This document shows, one piece after another, positions 56,461-64,000 of a stretch of DNA of 64,000 nucleotides. This stretch comes from Enterobacter sp. 10-1 (GTDB lineage Bacteria; Pseudomonadota; Gammaproteobacteria; Enterobacterales; Enterobacteriaceae): NCBI GenBank assembly GCA_002270295.1, contig NISF01000005.1, positions 310,555-374,554 on the forward strand. Direction: 5' to 3'. The position numbers and the translations under genes are program-made. Under the pieces are notes generated by a model. The model was given only the letters and a program-made list of their open reading frames with translations. It did not search any database and was not told the DNA's origin. Position 1 is the stretch's first letter; the number at the start of each line of letters is the position of its first letter.

Positions 56461-57315
56461 ATGACCAAAGATATGCAAACTTTAGCCTTAGCCCCCGTTG
56501 GTAACCTGGAATCTTACATCCGGGCTGCGAACACATGGCCGATGTTATCGGCCGATGAAGAGCGGGAGCTTGCTGAAAAGCTGCATTACCAGGGCGATCT
56601 GGAAGCAGCGAAAAGGCTGATCCTGTCTCACCTGCGCTTTGTTGTTCATATTGCTCGTAACTACTCGGGCTATGGCCTGCCGCAGGCGGACCTGATTCAG
56701 GAAGGCAACATTGGTCTGATGAAAGCCGTGCGCCGTTTTAATCCGGAAGTCGGCGTGCGCCTGGTCTCCTTTGCCGTGCACTGGATTAAGGCCGAAATTC
56801 ACGAATACGTTCTGCGTAACTGGCGTATTGTGAAAGTCGCGACCACCAAGGCCCAGCGTAAACTGTTCTTTAACCTGCGTAAAACCAAGCAGCGTCTGGG
56901 CTGGTTTAACCAGGATGAAGTCGAAATGGTTGCCCGCGAGCTGGGCGTGTCGAGCAAAGACGTGCGTGAGATGGAATCGCGTATGGCGGCGCAGGACATG
57001 ACCTTCGACATGTCGTCGGACGATGAGTCCGATAGCCAGCCGATGGCTCCGGTGCTCTATCTGCAGGATAAAACGTCTAACTTTGCCGACGGCATTGAAG
57101 ATGATAACTGGGAAGAGCAGGCGGCAAACAAGCTGACTGACGCGATGCAGGGCCTCGACGAGCGTAGCCAGGATATCATTCGCGCCCGCTGGCTGGACGA
57201 AGACAATAAGTCCACGCTGCAGGAGCTGGCGGATCGCTACGGCGTTTCGGCTGAGCGCGTGCGCCAGCTTGAAAAGAACGCCATGAAGAAACTGCGTACC
57301 GCTATCGAAGCGTAA
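56461..57315 (+). CDS. rpoH: heat-shock RNA polymerase sigma factor sigma-32 RpoH
   Basis: 284-residue sigma-70-family factor, E. coli length. Region 2 (including the [17 protein letters not shown] segment, about residues 80-97), the RpoH box and region 4 helix-turn-helix ([19 protein letters not shown] near the end) are all present. It controls the heat-shock regulon. It is followed by a strong terminator. Confidence 0.98.
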   Translation: MTKDMQTLALAPVGNLESYIRAANTWPMLSADEERELAEKLHYQGDLEAAKRLILSHLRFVVHIARNYSGYGLPQADLIQEGNIGLMKAVRRFNPEVGVRLVSFAVHWIKAEIHEYVLRNWRIVKVATTKAQRKLFFNLRKTKQRLGWFNQDEVEMVARELGVSSKDVREMESRMAAQDMTFDMSSDDESDSQPMAPVLYLQDKTSNFADGIEDDNWEEQAANKLTDAMQGLDERSQDIIRARWLDEDNKSTLQELADRYGVSAERVRQLEKNAMKKLRTAIEA

Positions 57316-57329
57316 ATCCGACCGGCATC

Positions 57330-57370
57330 AAAAAAAGCTCTCGCTGTCTCAGCGGGGGCTTTTTGTTTTT
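57330..57370 (+). terminator. intrinsic terminator of rpoH
   Basis: AAGCTCTCGCTG and CAGCGGGGGCTT form an imperfect stem around a TCT loop, preceded by A-tract and followed by a T-rich run. It lies 15 bp beyond the rpoH stop. Confidence 0.85.
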
Positions 57371-57485
57371 TATCCCTCCATGCGTCAACCATATTAATTT
57401 CTTCTTCCGCTGGGCTTGAATGCCGGGCAGGCGCTATTGTTTTTAGACAGGCACGGCTTACTAAATTCATGAAGGGAGAAAGCGG

Positions 57486-58751
57486 GTGAAAAATAACGAT
57501 CTTAATCAGCGCCGCCAGCAGGCGACGCCGCGCGGCGTAGGCGTGATGTGCGACTTCTACGCGCAAAAAGCTGAGAACGCGACGCTGTGGGATATCGAAG
57601 GCCGGGAGTTTATCGATTTTGCGGCGGGGATTGCGGTGCTGAATACCGGGCATCGGCACCCCAAAGTTGTCGCCGCGGTGGCCTCGCAGCTGGAGGCCTT
57701 TACCCATACGGCATATCAGATTGTCCCCTACGCCAGCTACGTCACGCTGGCCGAACGCATTAACGCTTTGGTCCCGATATCCGGCGCCGTGAAAACGGCC
57801 TTCTTCTCTACCGGCGCGGAAGCGGTAGAGAATGCGGTCAAAATTGCCCGCGCCTGGACCCGTCGGCCGGGAATCATCACCTTTGGCGGCGCCTTCCACG
57901 GCCGAACCTACATGACGATGGCGCTGACCGGCAAGGTCGCGCCCTATAAAATCGGCTTTGGTCCGTTCCCTGGCTCTGTTTTTCATGCTCAGTACCCTAA
58001 TTCGCTGCACGGCGTCAGCAGCGAAGAGGCGATAAAAAGCCTCGAACGCCTCTTTAAAGCCGATATCGCGGCGGATCAGGTGGCGGCCATCGTCCTTGAG
58101 CCGGTACAGGGCGAGGGCGGGTTCAACGTTGCGCCTGCCGGGTTTATGCAGGCGCTGCGCGCGCTGTGCGATACCCACGGCATCCTGCTGATTGCGGATG
58201 AGGTTCAGTCTGGCTTTGGGCGAACCGGCAAGCTGTTTGCGATGGAGCACTATAGCGTGCAGCCAGACCTGATCACGATGGCGAAAAGCCTGGCGGGCGG
58301 GATGCCGCTTTCGGCGGTTTCCGGGCGGGCAGAGGTTATGGATGCCCCTGCGCCGGGCGGCCTTGGCGGAACCTACGCCGGGAACCCGCTGGCGATTGCC
58401 GCCGCGCATGCGGTGCTGGATGTGATCGCCGAAGAGCAGCTTTGCCAGCGGGCAAATGAGCTTGGCCACCATCTGGTGGAAGTTCTCAATCAGGCCAAAG
58501 CATCGTGCCCGCAGATTGCCGAGGTGCGGGCGCAGGGGTCGATGGTTGCGGTCGAGTTTTTTGATCCGCAAACCGGCGAGCCGGCGGGCGAGTTCACCCG
58601 GGCCGTCCAGCAGCGCGCGCTGGCCGAAGGGCTGCTGCTGCTGACCTGCGGCGTTTACGGCAACGTCATCCGCTTCCTCTACCCGCTCACTATCCCCGAT
58701 GCTCAATTCCGCCAGGCGCTGACGATTATTCAGCGCGCGCTGGCCGCATAG
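57486..58751 (+). CDS. class III PLP-dependent 4-aminobutyrate aminotransferase (PuuE/GabT-like)
   Basis: 421-residue PLP enzyme closely similar to E. coli PuuE across its length (QRRQQATPRGVGVMCDFYAQ start). TGAEAVENAVKIAR binds the cofactor phosphate; IADEVQSGFGRTG has the PLP-stacking aspartate and MAKSLAGGMPL has the Schiff-base lysine. It converts GABA plus 2-oxoglutarate to succinate semialdehyde. The start is GTG with AGGGAG upstream. E. coli lacks a gene here; whether it is for putrescine or another omega-amino acid is open. Confidence 0.88.
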   Translation: MKNNDLNQRRQQATPRGVGVMCDFYAQKAENATLWDIEGREFIDFAAGIAVLNTGHRHPKVVAAVASQLEAFTHTAYQIVPYASYVTLAERINALVPISGAVKTAFFSTGAEAVENAVKIARAWTRRPGIITFGGAFHGRTYMTMALTGKVAPYKIGFGPFPGSVFHAQYPNSLHGVSSEEAIKSLERLFKADIAADQVAAIVLEPVQGEGGFNVAPAGFMQALRALCDTHGILLIADEVQSGFGRTGKLFAMEHYSVQPDLITMAKSLAGGMPLSAVSGRAEVMDAPAPGGLGGTYAGNPLAIAAAHAVLDVIAEEQLCQRANELGHHLVEVLNQAKASCPQIAEVRAQGSMVAVEFFDPQTGEPAGEFTRAVQQRALAEGLLLLTCGVYGNVIRFLYPLTIPDAQFRQALTIIQRALAA

Positions 58752-58761
58752 CCTCACATCT

Positions 58762-58790
58762 CGCCACTCTGCGGAGTGGCGTTCTGCTTC
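58762..58790 (+). terminator. weak terminator after the aminotransferase gene
   Basis: CGCCACTC (58762-58769) pairs with GAGTGGCG (58774-58781) around TGCG, followed by TTCTGCTT rather than a clean T tract. Confidence 0.6.
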
Positions 58791-58996
58791 AGTCACATAA
58801 CTGTTACATAACCTAAAAAATTGTTGTTTCAAATTCTGAAAAATGGGATATGTTCTAGCATAGTGTGCTGCATAGGCGCGAGCGGCAGACCTTAATCTAG
58901 CTATCATATGCTTTTCTTATGTGATTAATTAGAATAATGCGCTAAAAAACAACATCACAACAAATGCAAAAAACCATAATAGTGGGGAGCTTCAGG

Positions 58997-60100
58997 ATGA
59001 ATATGAAGGGTAAAGCGTTACTGGCAGGATGTATCGCCTTGATAATGAGCAACGCAGCGCTGGCTGAAGATATTAAAATTGCCGTGGTTGGGGCGATGTC
59101 TGGCCCGGTGGCGCAGTATGGCGATCAGGAGTTTACCGGCGCTGAGCAGGCGGTTGCCGATATTAACGCTAAGGGCGGTATCAAAGGCAATAAGCTGCAA
59201 AGCGTAAAATATGATGATGCCTGTGACCCGAAACAGGCGGTAGCGGTGGCCAACAAGGTCGTTAATGACGGCATTAAGTACGTTATCGGCCACTTATGCT
59301 CCTCTTCTACTCAGCCGGCGTCCGATATCTATGAAGACGAAGGCATTCTGATGATCACCCCGGCCGCGACGGCGCCGGAGCTGACCGCGCGCGGATATAA
59401 AATGATTCTGCGCACCACCGGCCTCGATTCTGACCAGGGCCCGACGGCGGCTAAATACATCATTGATAAGGTTAAACCGAAGCGTATCGCTATCGTTCAC
59501 GATAAGCAGCAGTATGGCGAAGGTCTGGCGCGTGCGGTGCAGGATGGCCTGAAAAAAGGCGGCGCTAACGTCGTGTTCTTTGACGGTATCACCGCCGGTG
59601 AGAAAGATTTCTCCACTCTGGTGGCGCGTCTGAAGAAAGAAAATATCGACTTCGTCTACTACGGCGGCTATCACCCGGAGATGGGGCAGATTCTGCGTCA
59701 ATCGCGCGCGGCCGGCCTGAAAACGCAGTTTATGGGGCCGGAAGGCGTAGCGAACGTTTCCCTGTCAAACATTGCCGGTCAGTCCGCTGAAGGCATGCTG
59801 GTCACTAAACCGAAGAACTACGACCAGGTCCCGGCGAACAAACCGATCGTCGACGCCATCAAAGCGAAAAAACAGGATCCGAGCGGCGCGTTTGTCTGGA
59901 CCACCTATGCAGCTATCCAGTCGCTGCAGGCAGGCCTGAACCAGTCTGAAGACCCGGCAGCCATTGCGAAATACCTGAAAGCAAACTCTGTTGATACCGT
60001 GATGGGGCCGCTGTCATGGGATGCGAAGGGCGACCTGAAAGGCTTCGAGTTCGGCGTGTTTACGTGGCATGCCGATGGCACCGCGACCGACGCCAAATAA
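58997..60100 (+). CDS. livJ: branched-chain amino acid-binding protein LivJ
   Basis: Periplasmic Leu/Ile/Val-binding protein of the LIV-I transporter, 367 residues as in E. coli. The signal peptide ends at [13 protein letters not shown] disulfide pair (Cys in DDACDPKQ and HLCSSS) is conserved. An upstream in-frame ATG at 58964 is not used by the family. It pairs with LivK, LivH, LivM and the ATPases to the right of the window. Confidence 0.97.
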   Translation: MNMKGKALLAGCIALIMSNAALAEDIKIAVVGAMSGPVAQYGDQEFTGAEQAVADINAKGGIKGNKLQSVKYDDACDPKQAVAVANKVVNDGIKYVIGHLCSSSTQPASDIYEDEGILMITPAATAPELTARGYKMILRTTGLDSDQGPTAAKYIIDKVKPKRIAIVHDKQQYGEGLARAVQDGLKKGGANVVFFDGITAGEKDFSTLVARLKKENIDFVYYGGYHPEMGQILRQSRAAGLKTQFMGPEGVANVSLSNIAGQSAEGMLVTKPKNYDQVPANKPIVDAIKAKKQDPSGAFVWTTYAAIQSLQAGLNQSEDPAAIAKYLKANSVDTVMGPLSWDAKGDLKGFEFGVFTWHADGTATDAK

Positions 60101-60118
60101 TTTAACCTTCGCCTTTCA

Positions 60119-60209
60119 CGCTACAGGTGCGTTGGCTGCGCTCCTCAACCCCGGTCACTTACTCATGTAAGCTCCCGGGGATTTCAGAGCTTGCCGCCTG
60201 CCTGTAGCG
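60119..60209. repeat. 91-bp composite hairpin element after livJ
   Basis: Outer 9-bp arms CGCTACAGG (60119-60127) and CCTGTAGCG (60201-60209) enclose CCCCGG (60149-60154)/CCGGGG (60175-60180) and an inner CTTAC/GTAAG stem. The whole folds into one long hairpin. It resembles the prlC-rsmJ element at 5140-5227 and may be a dispersed enterobacterial intergenic repeat. Confidence 0.7.
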
Positions 60210-60210
60210 C

Positions 60211-60407
60211 GAAATTCTCGGTTAAATAAATGGCCTCTTTTAGGCCGGGAAAAGCGGGGAGATTGGTTAAATACGGCGTGATTCTGGCCGGGTAAAGTAG
60301 AAATTCTCGGTTAAATAAATTGTCAATTTGTAGGCCGGATAAGAGAGATCCTGGTTAAATGAATGGTCAATTTACGACCTGGAAAAGAGGGGGGTTATGG
60401 GTGAAAT
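60211..60407. repeat. degenerate tandem repeat of about 44-45 bp
   Basis: GGTTAAAT recurs at 60220, 60265, 60309 and 60353, spaced 45, 44 and 44 bp, with a degenerate GGTGAAAT at 60400. Each copy is followed by a GGCCGG-type block. A 21-nt stretch at 60211-60231 is repeated exactly at 60300-60320. Spacers also share sequence, unlike a CRISPR array, and no cas gene is near. Function unknown. Confidence 0.75.
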
Positions 60408-60466
60408 GAAGAGTGATATCGTTGCCTGGATAAATGGTCATGCTGGACAAATTGAAGTCATCATCG

Positions 60467-60498
60467 CCCGGATAAGGCGTGATATGCCGCTATCCGGG
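60467..60498. repeat. REP-like palindrome beside panM
   Basis: CCCGGATA (60467-60474) and TATCCGGG (60491-60498) are perfect 8-bp arms with an internal GGCG...CGC motif, the classic REP pattern. It lies 17 bp beyond the panM stop and can stabilise or end its transcript. Confidence 0.75.
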
Positions 60499-60515
60499 AT
60501 TCTCCCGCTTCGTTT

Positions 60516-60899
60516 TTAACGCTTTTCCCAACCGCCGTTATGGGCGCTGAAGCCCAGCGCTTGCATAAACGCTGACATGACGCGGTAGTCTTCAATTCCG
60601 GTATCCGCCATCCGCCAGCGACCGATTTCTGGATTTCTTTGCAGCACTTCTTCCACCAGATACTGCCCGACGCCGCGACGGCGGGTGACTTCGCGCACGT
60701 ACAGCGCGCTCAGCTCGCCCTCTGCACCGTCTAAGGTCACGCAAACGGCGGCCAGCAGACGTTCGTTAAAGCGGGCGGCGTAAATAGCGTGGCTATCATC
60801 CACGGGGAGCCCGGCCAGATCGCGTGATGGCCAGATTTTCCCTAAATCGATGCGATCCTGATCGCTGAAGTGCGTTAAACGAATAATGGTCAGTTTCAT
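60516..60899 (-). CDS. panM: PanD maturation factor PanM (PanZ)
   Basis: 127-residue GNAT-like acetyl-CoA-binding protein that promotes autocleavage of aspartate decarboxylase PanD, linking CoA level to beta-alanine synthesis. RRRGVGQYLVEEVL is the acetyl-CoA pyrophosphate-binding segment. The start at 60899 gives the E. coli length; the frame could extend three codons. It is on the minus strand between livJ and livK, as in E. coli. Confidence 0.94.
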   Translation of the reverse strand: MKLTIIRLTHFSDQDRIDLGKIWPSRDLAGLPVDDSHAIYAARFNERLLAAVCVTLDGAEGELSALYVREVTRRRGVGQYLVEEVLQRNPEIGRWRMADTGIEDYRVMSAFMQALGFSAHNGGWEKR

Positions 60900-61320
60900 G
60901 CGCTGCAAGTCCAGTCAAAACGGATGCGCCAGTGTACCCAAAATTACTACCCGGCGGAGCGCTGTTTTTTGCGGATTCATCAGGCGATTCGTTTTCCTGG
61001 GGAAGGCAGGGTAGCGCAATGCGTTATGGATCGAAAAATAAGCAGAGTTTTAACCTAAAGTGCAGCGTTTTATTCCGCCGTATGTATCGTTATTTTATGC
61101 TAAAAACGGGACTTTTTTTGTTTATCTTCGCGTGAATACAGAATATTATCTTTGCTTAATCGCCTGAAAAATAGAGATTTTAATCTGGTTTCAGGTAAAA
61201 AACTGCGCTAAACCATTAAAGATCATGGTAAAAGTAGCGTTGTTTAATAAAAGCACAGAATGCTTTTTAACCATAAAAATACAAAATATTTACACCACAT
61301 CACGAACGGGGTCCTGGAAC
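60900..61320. other. intergenic region between panM and livK
   Basis: 421 bp of AT-rich DNA that must hold the panM and livK promoters. The AT content fits Lrp control of liv genes, known in E. coli; no single Lrp site can be assigned. Short frames here are not credible: they have no domain or ribosome site. Confidence 0.5.
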
Positions 61321-62430
61321 ATGAAAAGGAACGCGAAAACAATCATTGCGGGATTAGTCGCACTGACCATGTCGCACGCGGTAATCGCCAAAGAGATAAA
61401 AGTCGCCGTCGTTGGTGCGATGTCTGGTCCGGTAGCGCAATGGGGCGACATGGAGTTCAACGGTGCGCGTCAGGCAATTAAAGATATTAACGCGCAGGGT
61501 GGGATTAAGGGCGATAAGCTGGTTGGCGTGGAATATGACGACGCCTGCGACCCTAAACAGGCCGTCGCGGTGGCGAACAAAATCGTTAACGAAGGGATTA
61601 AATACGTTATCGGCCACCTCTGCTCCTCCTCAACGCAGCCGGCATCCGATATCTACGAAGATGAAGGCATTCTGATGATCTCTCCGGGGGCCACTAACCC
61701 CGAGCTGACTCAACGCGGTTATCAGTACATCATGCGTACCGCCGGCCTCGACTCCTCGCAGGGGCCGACCGCCGCAAAATATATTCTGGAAAAGGTTAAA
61801 CCGCAGCGTATTGCTATCATTCATGACAAGCAGCAGTACGGTGAAGGCCTGGCGCGTTCGGTTCAGGAGAGCCTGAAAAAAGGCAACGCCAACATCGTCT
61901 TCTTCGACGGGATCACCGCCGGTGAGAAAGACTTCTCCGCGCTGCTGTCTCGCCTGCAGAAAGAGAATATTGATTTCGTTTACTACGGTGGCTATTACCC
62001 GGAAATGGGCCAGATGCTGCGCCAGGCGCGAGCTAACGGCCTGAAAACCGTATTTATGGGTCCTGAGGGCGTGGGCAATGCTTCGCTGTCCAATATCGCA
62101 GGCGCCGCGGCAGAAGGCATGCTGGTGACAATGCCGAAACGCTATGACCAGGATCCGGCAAACAGCGCTATCGTAGACGCGCTGAAAGCGGAGAAAAAAG
62201 ATCCGAGCGGGCCGTACGTCTGGATTACCTACGCTGCCGTGCAGTCCTTAGCGCAGGCGATGGACAGAAGCAGCAGCCAGGAGCCGCTGGACTTAATCAA
62301 AGATCTGAAAGCTCACGGCGCGAAAACCGTGATTGGGCCGCTGAATTGGGACGAAAAAGGCGATTTGAAGGGATTTGAGTTTGGTGTCTTCCAGTGGCAC
62401 GCGGATGGGGCATCCTCGGCCGCAAAATAA
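61321..62430 (+). CDS. livK: leucine-specific binding protein LivK
   Basis: Periplasmic leucine-binding protein, 369 residues as in E. coli, a paralogue of LivJ with a long stretch in common ([15 protein letters not shown]). The signal peptide ends near AVIA|KEIKV. The ATG at 61321 is used; upstream in-frame ATGs are not conserved. First gene of livKHM. Confidence 0.97.
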   Translation: MKRNAKTIIAGLVALTMSHAVIAKEIKVAVVGAMSGPVAQWGDMEFNGARQAIKDINAQGGIKGDKLVGVEYDDACDPKQAVAVANKIVNEGIKYVIGHLCSSSTQPASDIYEDEGILMISPGATNPELTQRGYQYIMRTAGLDSSQGPTAAKYILEKVKPQRIAIIHDKQQYGEGLARSVQESLKKGNANIVFFDGITAGEKDFSALLSRLQKENIDFVYYGGYYPEMGQMLRQARANGLKTVFMGPEGVGNASLSNIAGAAAEGMLVTMPKRYDQDPANSAIVDALKAEKKDPSGPYVWITYAAVQSLAQAMDRSSSQEPLDLIKDLKAHGAKTVIGPLNWDEKGDLKGFEFGVFQWHADGASSAAK

Positions 62431-62481
62431 GACAACCACTCGCATGGTTTGAGCCGCAGATGCGTAGACGACGTTTATCCG

Positions 62482-62498
62482 CCCCGGGGCTTCCGGGG
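62482..62498. repeat. small GC-rich hairpin between livK and livH
   Basis: CCCCGG (62482-62487) and CCGGGG (62493-62498) around GGCTT, in the 155-bp livK-livH gap. A second short stem CCCG...CGGG is at about 62555-62568. These may protect the livK segment of the polycistronic mRNA so that binding protein exceeds permease; this is inference. Confidence 0.5.
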
Positions 62499-62585
62499 AG
62501 GGAAACATTTGCCGCCCGTCCGCCGCTCGAGTCGTTGAGAGTGGGATTCAACATCCCGCCTTGTCGGGTTTAGAAAGGTTACCTT

Positions 62586-63512
62586 ATGTCCGAGCAGTTT
62601 CTCTACTTTCTGCAGCAGATGTTTAACGGCGTCACGCTGGGCAGTACCTATGCGCTGATCGCCATCGGTTACACGATGGTATACGGCATTATTGGCATGA
62701 TTAACTTCGCCCACGGCGAGGTGTATATGATAGGTAGCTACGTCTCCTTCATGATCATTGCCGCGCTGATGATGATGGGCATCGACACCAGCTGGCTGCT
62801 GGTCGCCGCTGGATTTGTCGGGGCTATCATTATTGCCAGCGCCTATGGCTGGAGTATTGAACGCGTGGCCTATCGGCCGGTGCGGAGCTCCAAGCGACTG
62901 ATTGCGCTGATTTCCGCCATCGGGATGTCAATCTTCCTGCAAAACTACGTCAGCCTGACGGAAGGGTCGCGCGATGTGGCGCTGCCGAGCCTGTTTAACG
63001 GCCAGTGGACGGTGGGCAGCAGCGAAAACTTCTCTGCCACGATCACCACCATGCAGCTGGTGATTTGGATCGTCACCTTTGTGGCGATGCTGGCGCTGAC
63101 GCTGTTTATTCGCTATTCGCGTATGGGTCGTGCCTGCCGCGCCTGCGCGGAAGACCTGAAAATGGCCAGCCTGCTGGGAATTAACACCGATCGCGTTATT
63201 GCCCTGACGTTTGTTATCGGCGCCGCTATGGCCGCGGTCGCCGGGGTGCTCCTCGGTCAGTTCTACGGCGTTATCAACCCCTATATCGGCTTTATGGCCG
63301 GGATGAAAGCATTTACCGCCGCGGTACTGGGCGGCATTGGCAGCATTCCTGGCGCGATGATCGGCGGCCTGATTCTGGGCATCGCCGAAGCTCTCTCCTC
63401 CGCCTACCTCAGCACCGAATATAAAGACGTGGTCTCCTTTGCGCTGCTGATTCTGGTGCTGTTAGTGATGCCTACCGGCATCCTGGGTCGCCCGGAGGTT
63501 GAGAAAGTATGA
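62586..63512 (+). CDS. livH: branched-chain amino acid ABC transporter permease LivH
   Basis: 308-residue inner-membrane permease of the LIV-I/LS transporter, E. coli length, about eight membrane helices. GSTYALIAIGYTMVYGIIGM near the N-terminus is a LivH-family hallmark. It overlaps livM by 4 bp (ATGA). Confidence 0.96.
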   Translation: MSEQFLYFLQQMFNGVTLGSTYALIAIGYTMVYGIIGMINFAHGEVYMIGSYVSFMIIAALMMMGIDTSWLLVAAGFVGAIIIASAYGWSIERVAYRPVRSSKRLIALISAIGMSIFLQNYVSLTEGSRDVALPSLFNGQWTVGSSENFSATITTMQLVIWIVTFVAMLALTLFIRYSRMGRACRACAEDLKMASLLGINTDRVIALTFVIGAAMAAVAGVLLGQFYGVINPYIGFMAGMKAFTAAVLGGIGSIPGAMIGGLILGIAEALSSAYLSTEYKDVVSFALLILVLLVMPTGILGRPEVEKV

Positions 63513-64000
63513 AACCGATGCATATTGCAATGGCGCTGCTGTCTGCGGTGATGTTCTTTATTCTGGCCGGCGTCTTTATGGGCGTACAGCTGGAGCTGGA
63601 CGGCACCAAACTGGTGGTGGATACCGCCGCGGATATCCGCTGGCAGTGGATTTTCATCGGCACAGCGGTGGTTTTCTTCTTCCAGCTGATGCGCCCGCTG
63701 TTCCAGAAAACCTGGAAAAACGTCTCCGGGCCGAAGTTTATTCTGCCGGCCATCGACGGGTCGACGGTAAAGCAGAAGCTGTTCCTGGTGGCGCTGCTGG
63801 TTATCGCCGTCGCGTGGCCGTTTATGGTGTCGCGCGGCACGGTGGATATCGCCACCCTGACCATGATTTACATTATCCTGGGCCTGGGGTTGAACGTGGT
63901 GGTGGGGCTGTCCGGCCTGCTGGTACTCGGCTACGGCGGTTTCTACGCCATCGGAGCCTACACCTTCGCGCTGCTGAACCACTATTACGGCCTCGGCTTC
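63509..64000 (+). CDS. livM: branched-chain amino acid ABC transporter permease LivM, N-terminal part (cut by window edge)
   Basis: The first 164 codons of the second permease. The start MKPMHIAMALLSAVMFFILA and the segment LGLNVVVGLSGLLVLGYGG match E. coli LivM. The rest of the gene, livG and livF would lie to the right. Confidence 0.95.
   Translation, partial: MKPMHIAMALLSAVMFFILAGVFMGVQLELDGTKLVVDTAADIRWQWIFIGTAVVFFFQLMRPLFQKTWKNVSGPKFILPAIDGSTVKQKLFLVALLVIAVAWPFMVSRGTVDIATLTMIYIILGLGLNVVVGLSGLLVLGYGGFYAIGAYTFALLNHYYGLGF

Noticed and set aside
60211-60435. Possible CRISPR array from the regular GGTTAAAT spacing
   Set aside because: The repeats are degenerate, the spacers resemble each other and no cas gene is present. 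They are better described as tandem repeats.
60932-61135. 67-codon frame upstream of livK
   Set aside because: Lies in the AT-rich promoter region, with no ribosome site or family similarity.

Overview
The window is chromosomal DNA of an enterobacterium, most likely Klebsiella or a close relative such as Raoultella. Nearly every backbone gene closely matches a recalled Escherichia coli protein in length and sequence. The order gor-rlmJ-prlC-rsmJ-dtpB-uspA-uspB-pitA-yhiN-nik ... dcrB-yhhQ-tusA-zntA-yhhN-yhhM-yhhL-rsmD-ftsYEX-rpoH-livJ-panM-livKHM is the E. coli gor-to-liv segment. The Klebsiella-type traits are high GC, REP-like repeats carrying an AGCATCGCGC core, a GABA-transaminase gene between rpoH and livJ, and an arn operon plus an aryl-polyene-type cluster between nik and dcrB. 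No tRNA, rRNA, IS element, integrase or CRISPR array was seen.

Layout. 1-6.0 kb: gor (cut by the window edge), rlmJ, a secreted PAP2/class A-type acid phosphatase, prlC and rsmJ. 6.1-8.0 kb: an NDH-2-like flavoprotein divergent from an Rrf2-family regulator with cysteines suited to an Fe-S cluster. 8.0-14.9 kb: dtpB, uspA, uspB, a small AT-richer insert with a putative type-44 toxin domain and overlapping partner, pitA and yhiN. 15-16.3 kb: an mgtE-type Mg transporter behind an M-box riboswitch. 16.3-21.7 kb: the nikABCDE-nikR nickel importer with a NikR operator. 21.8-23.2 kb: a LysR regulator divergent from padC. 23.6-31.0 kb: arnBCADTEF, which makes and attaches L-Ara4N to lipid A, behind a PmrA-box candidate.

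31.0-45.1 kb is the main accessory system: 17 tightly packed minus-strand genes forming a type II fatty-acid/polyketide-like pathway. It has two ketosynthases, a chain-length factor, ketoreductase, two dehydratases, two ACPs, an AMP ligase, a thioesterase, an acyltransferase, a GT2-acyltransferase fusion, a LolA-like carrier, an MMPL exporter, a DUF3261-type lipoprotein and a COG4648-type membrane protein. It ends in acpT, the phosphopantetheinyl transferase that activates such ACPs. The set matches aryl polyene (APE) clusters, but no aromatic ammonia-lyase and no methyltransferase is present here. E. coli K-12 keeps acpT at this locus as an orphan; here it sits with its probable substrates.

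45.1-46.6 kb is AT-richer and gene-poor, holding one lipoprotein gene. From 46.6 kb the conserved backbone resumes: dcrB, yhhQ, tusA, zntA with a MerR-type promoter, the rsmD and ftsYEX group, rpoH with a sigma-E promoter and DnaA box, a PuuE/GabT-like transaminase, and the branched-chain amino acid transporter genes livJ, livK, livH and livM (cut by the edge). A family of roughly 44-bp degenerate tandem repeats and a 91-bp composite hairpin fill the livJ-panM gap.

All identifications come from reading the sequence and recall of protein families. No database search was run.
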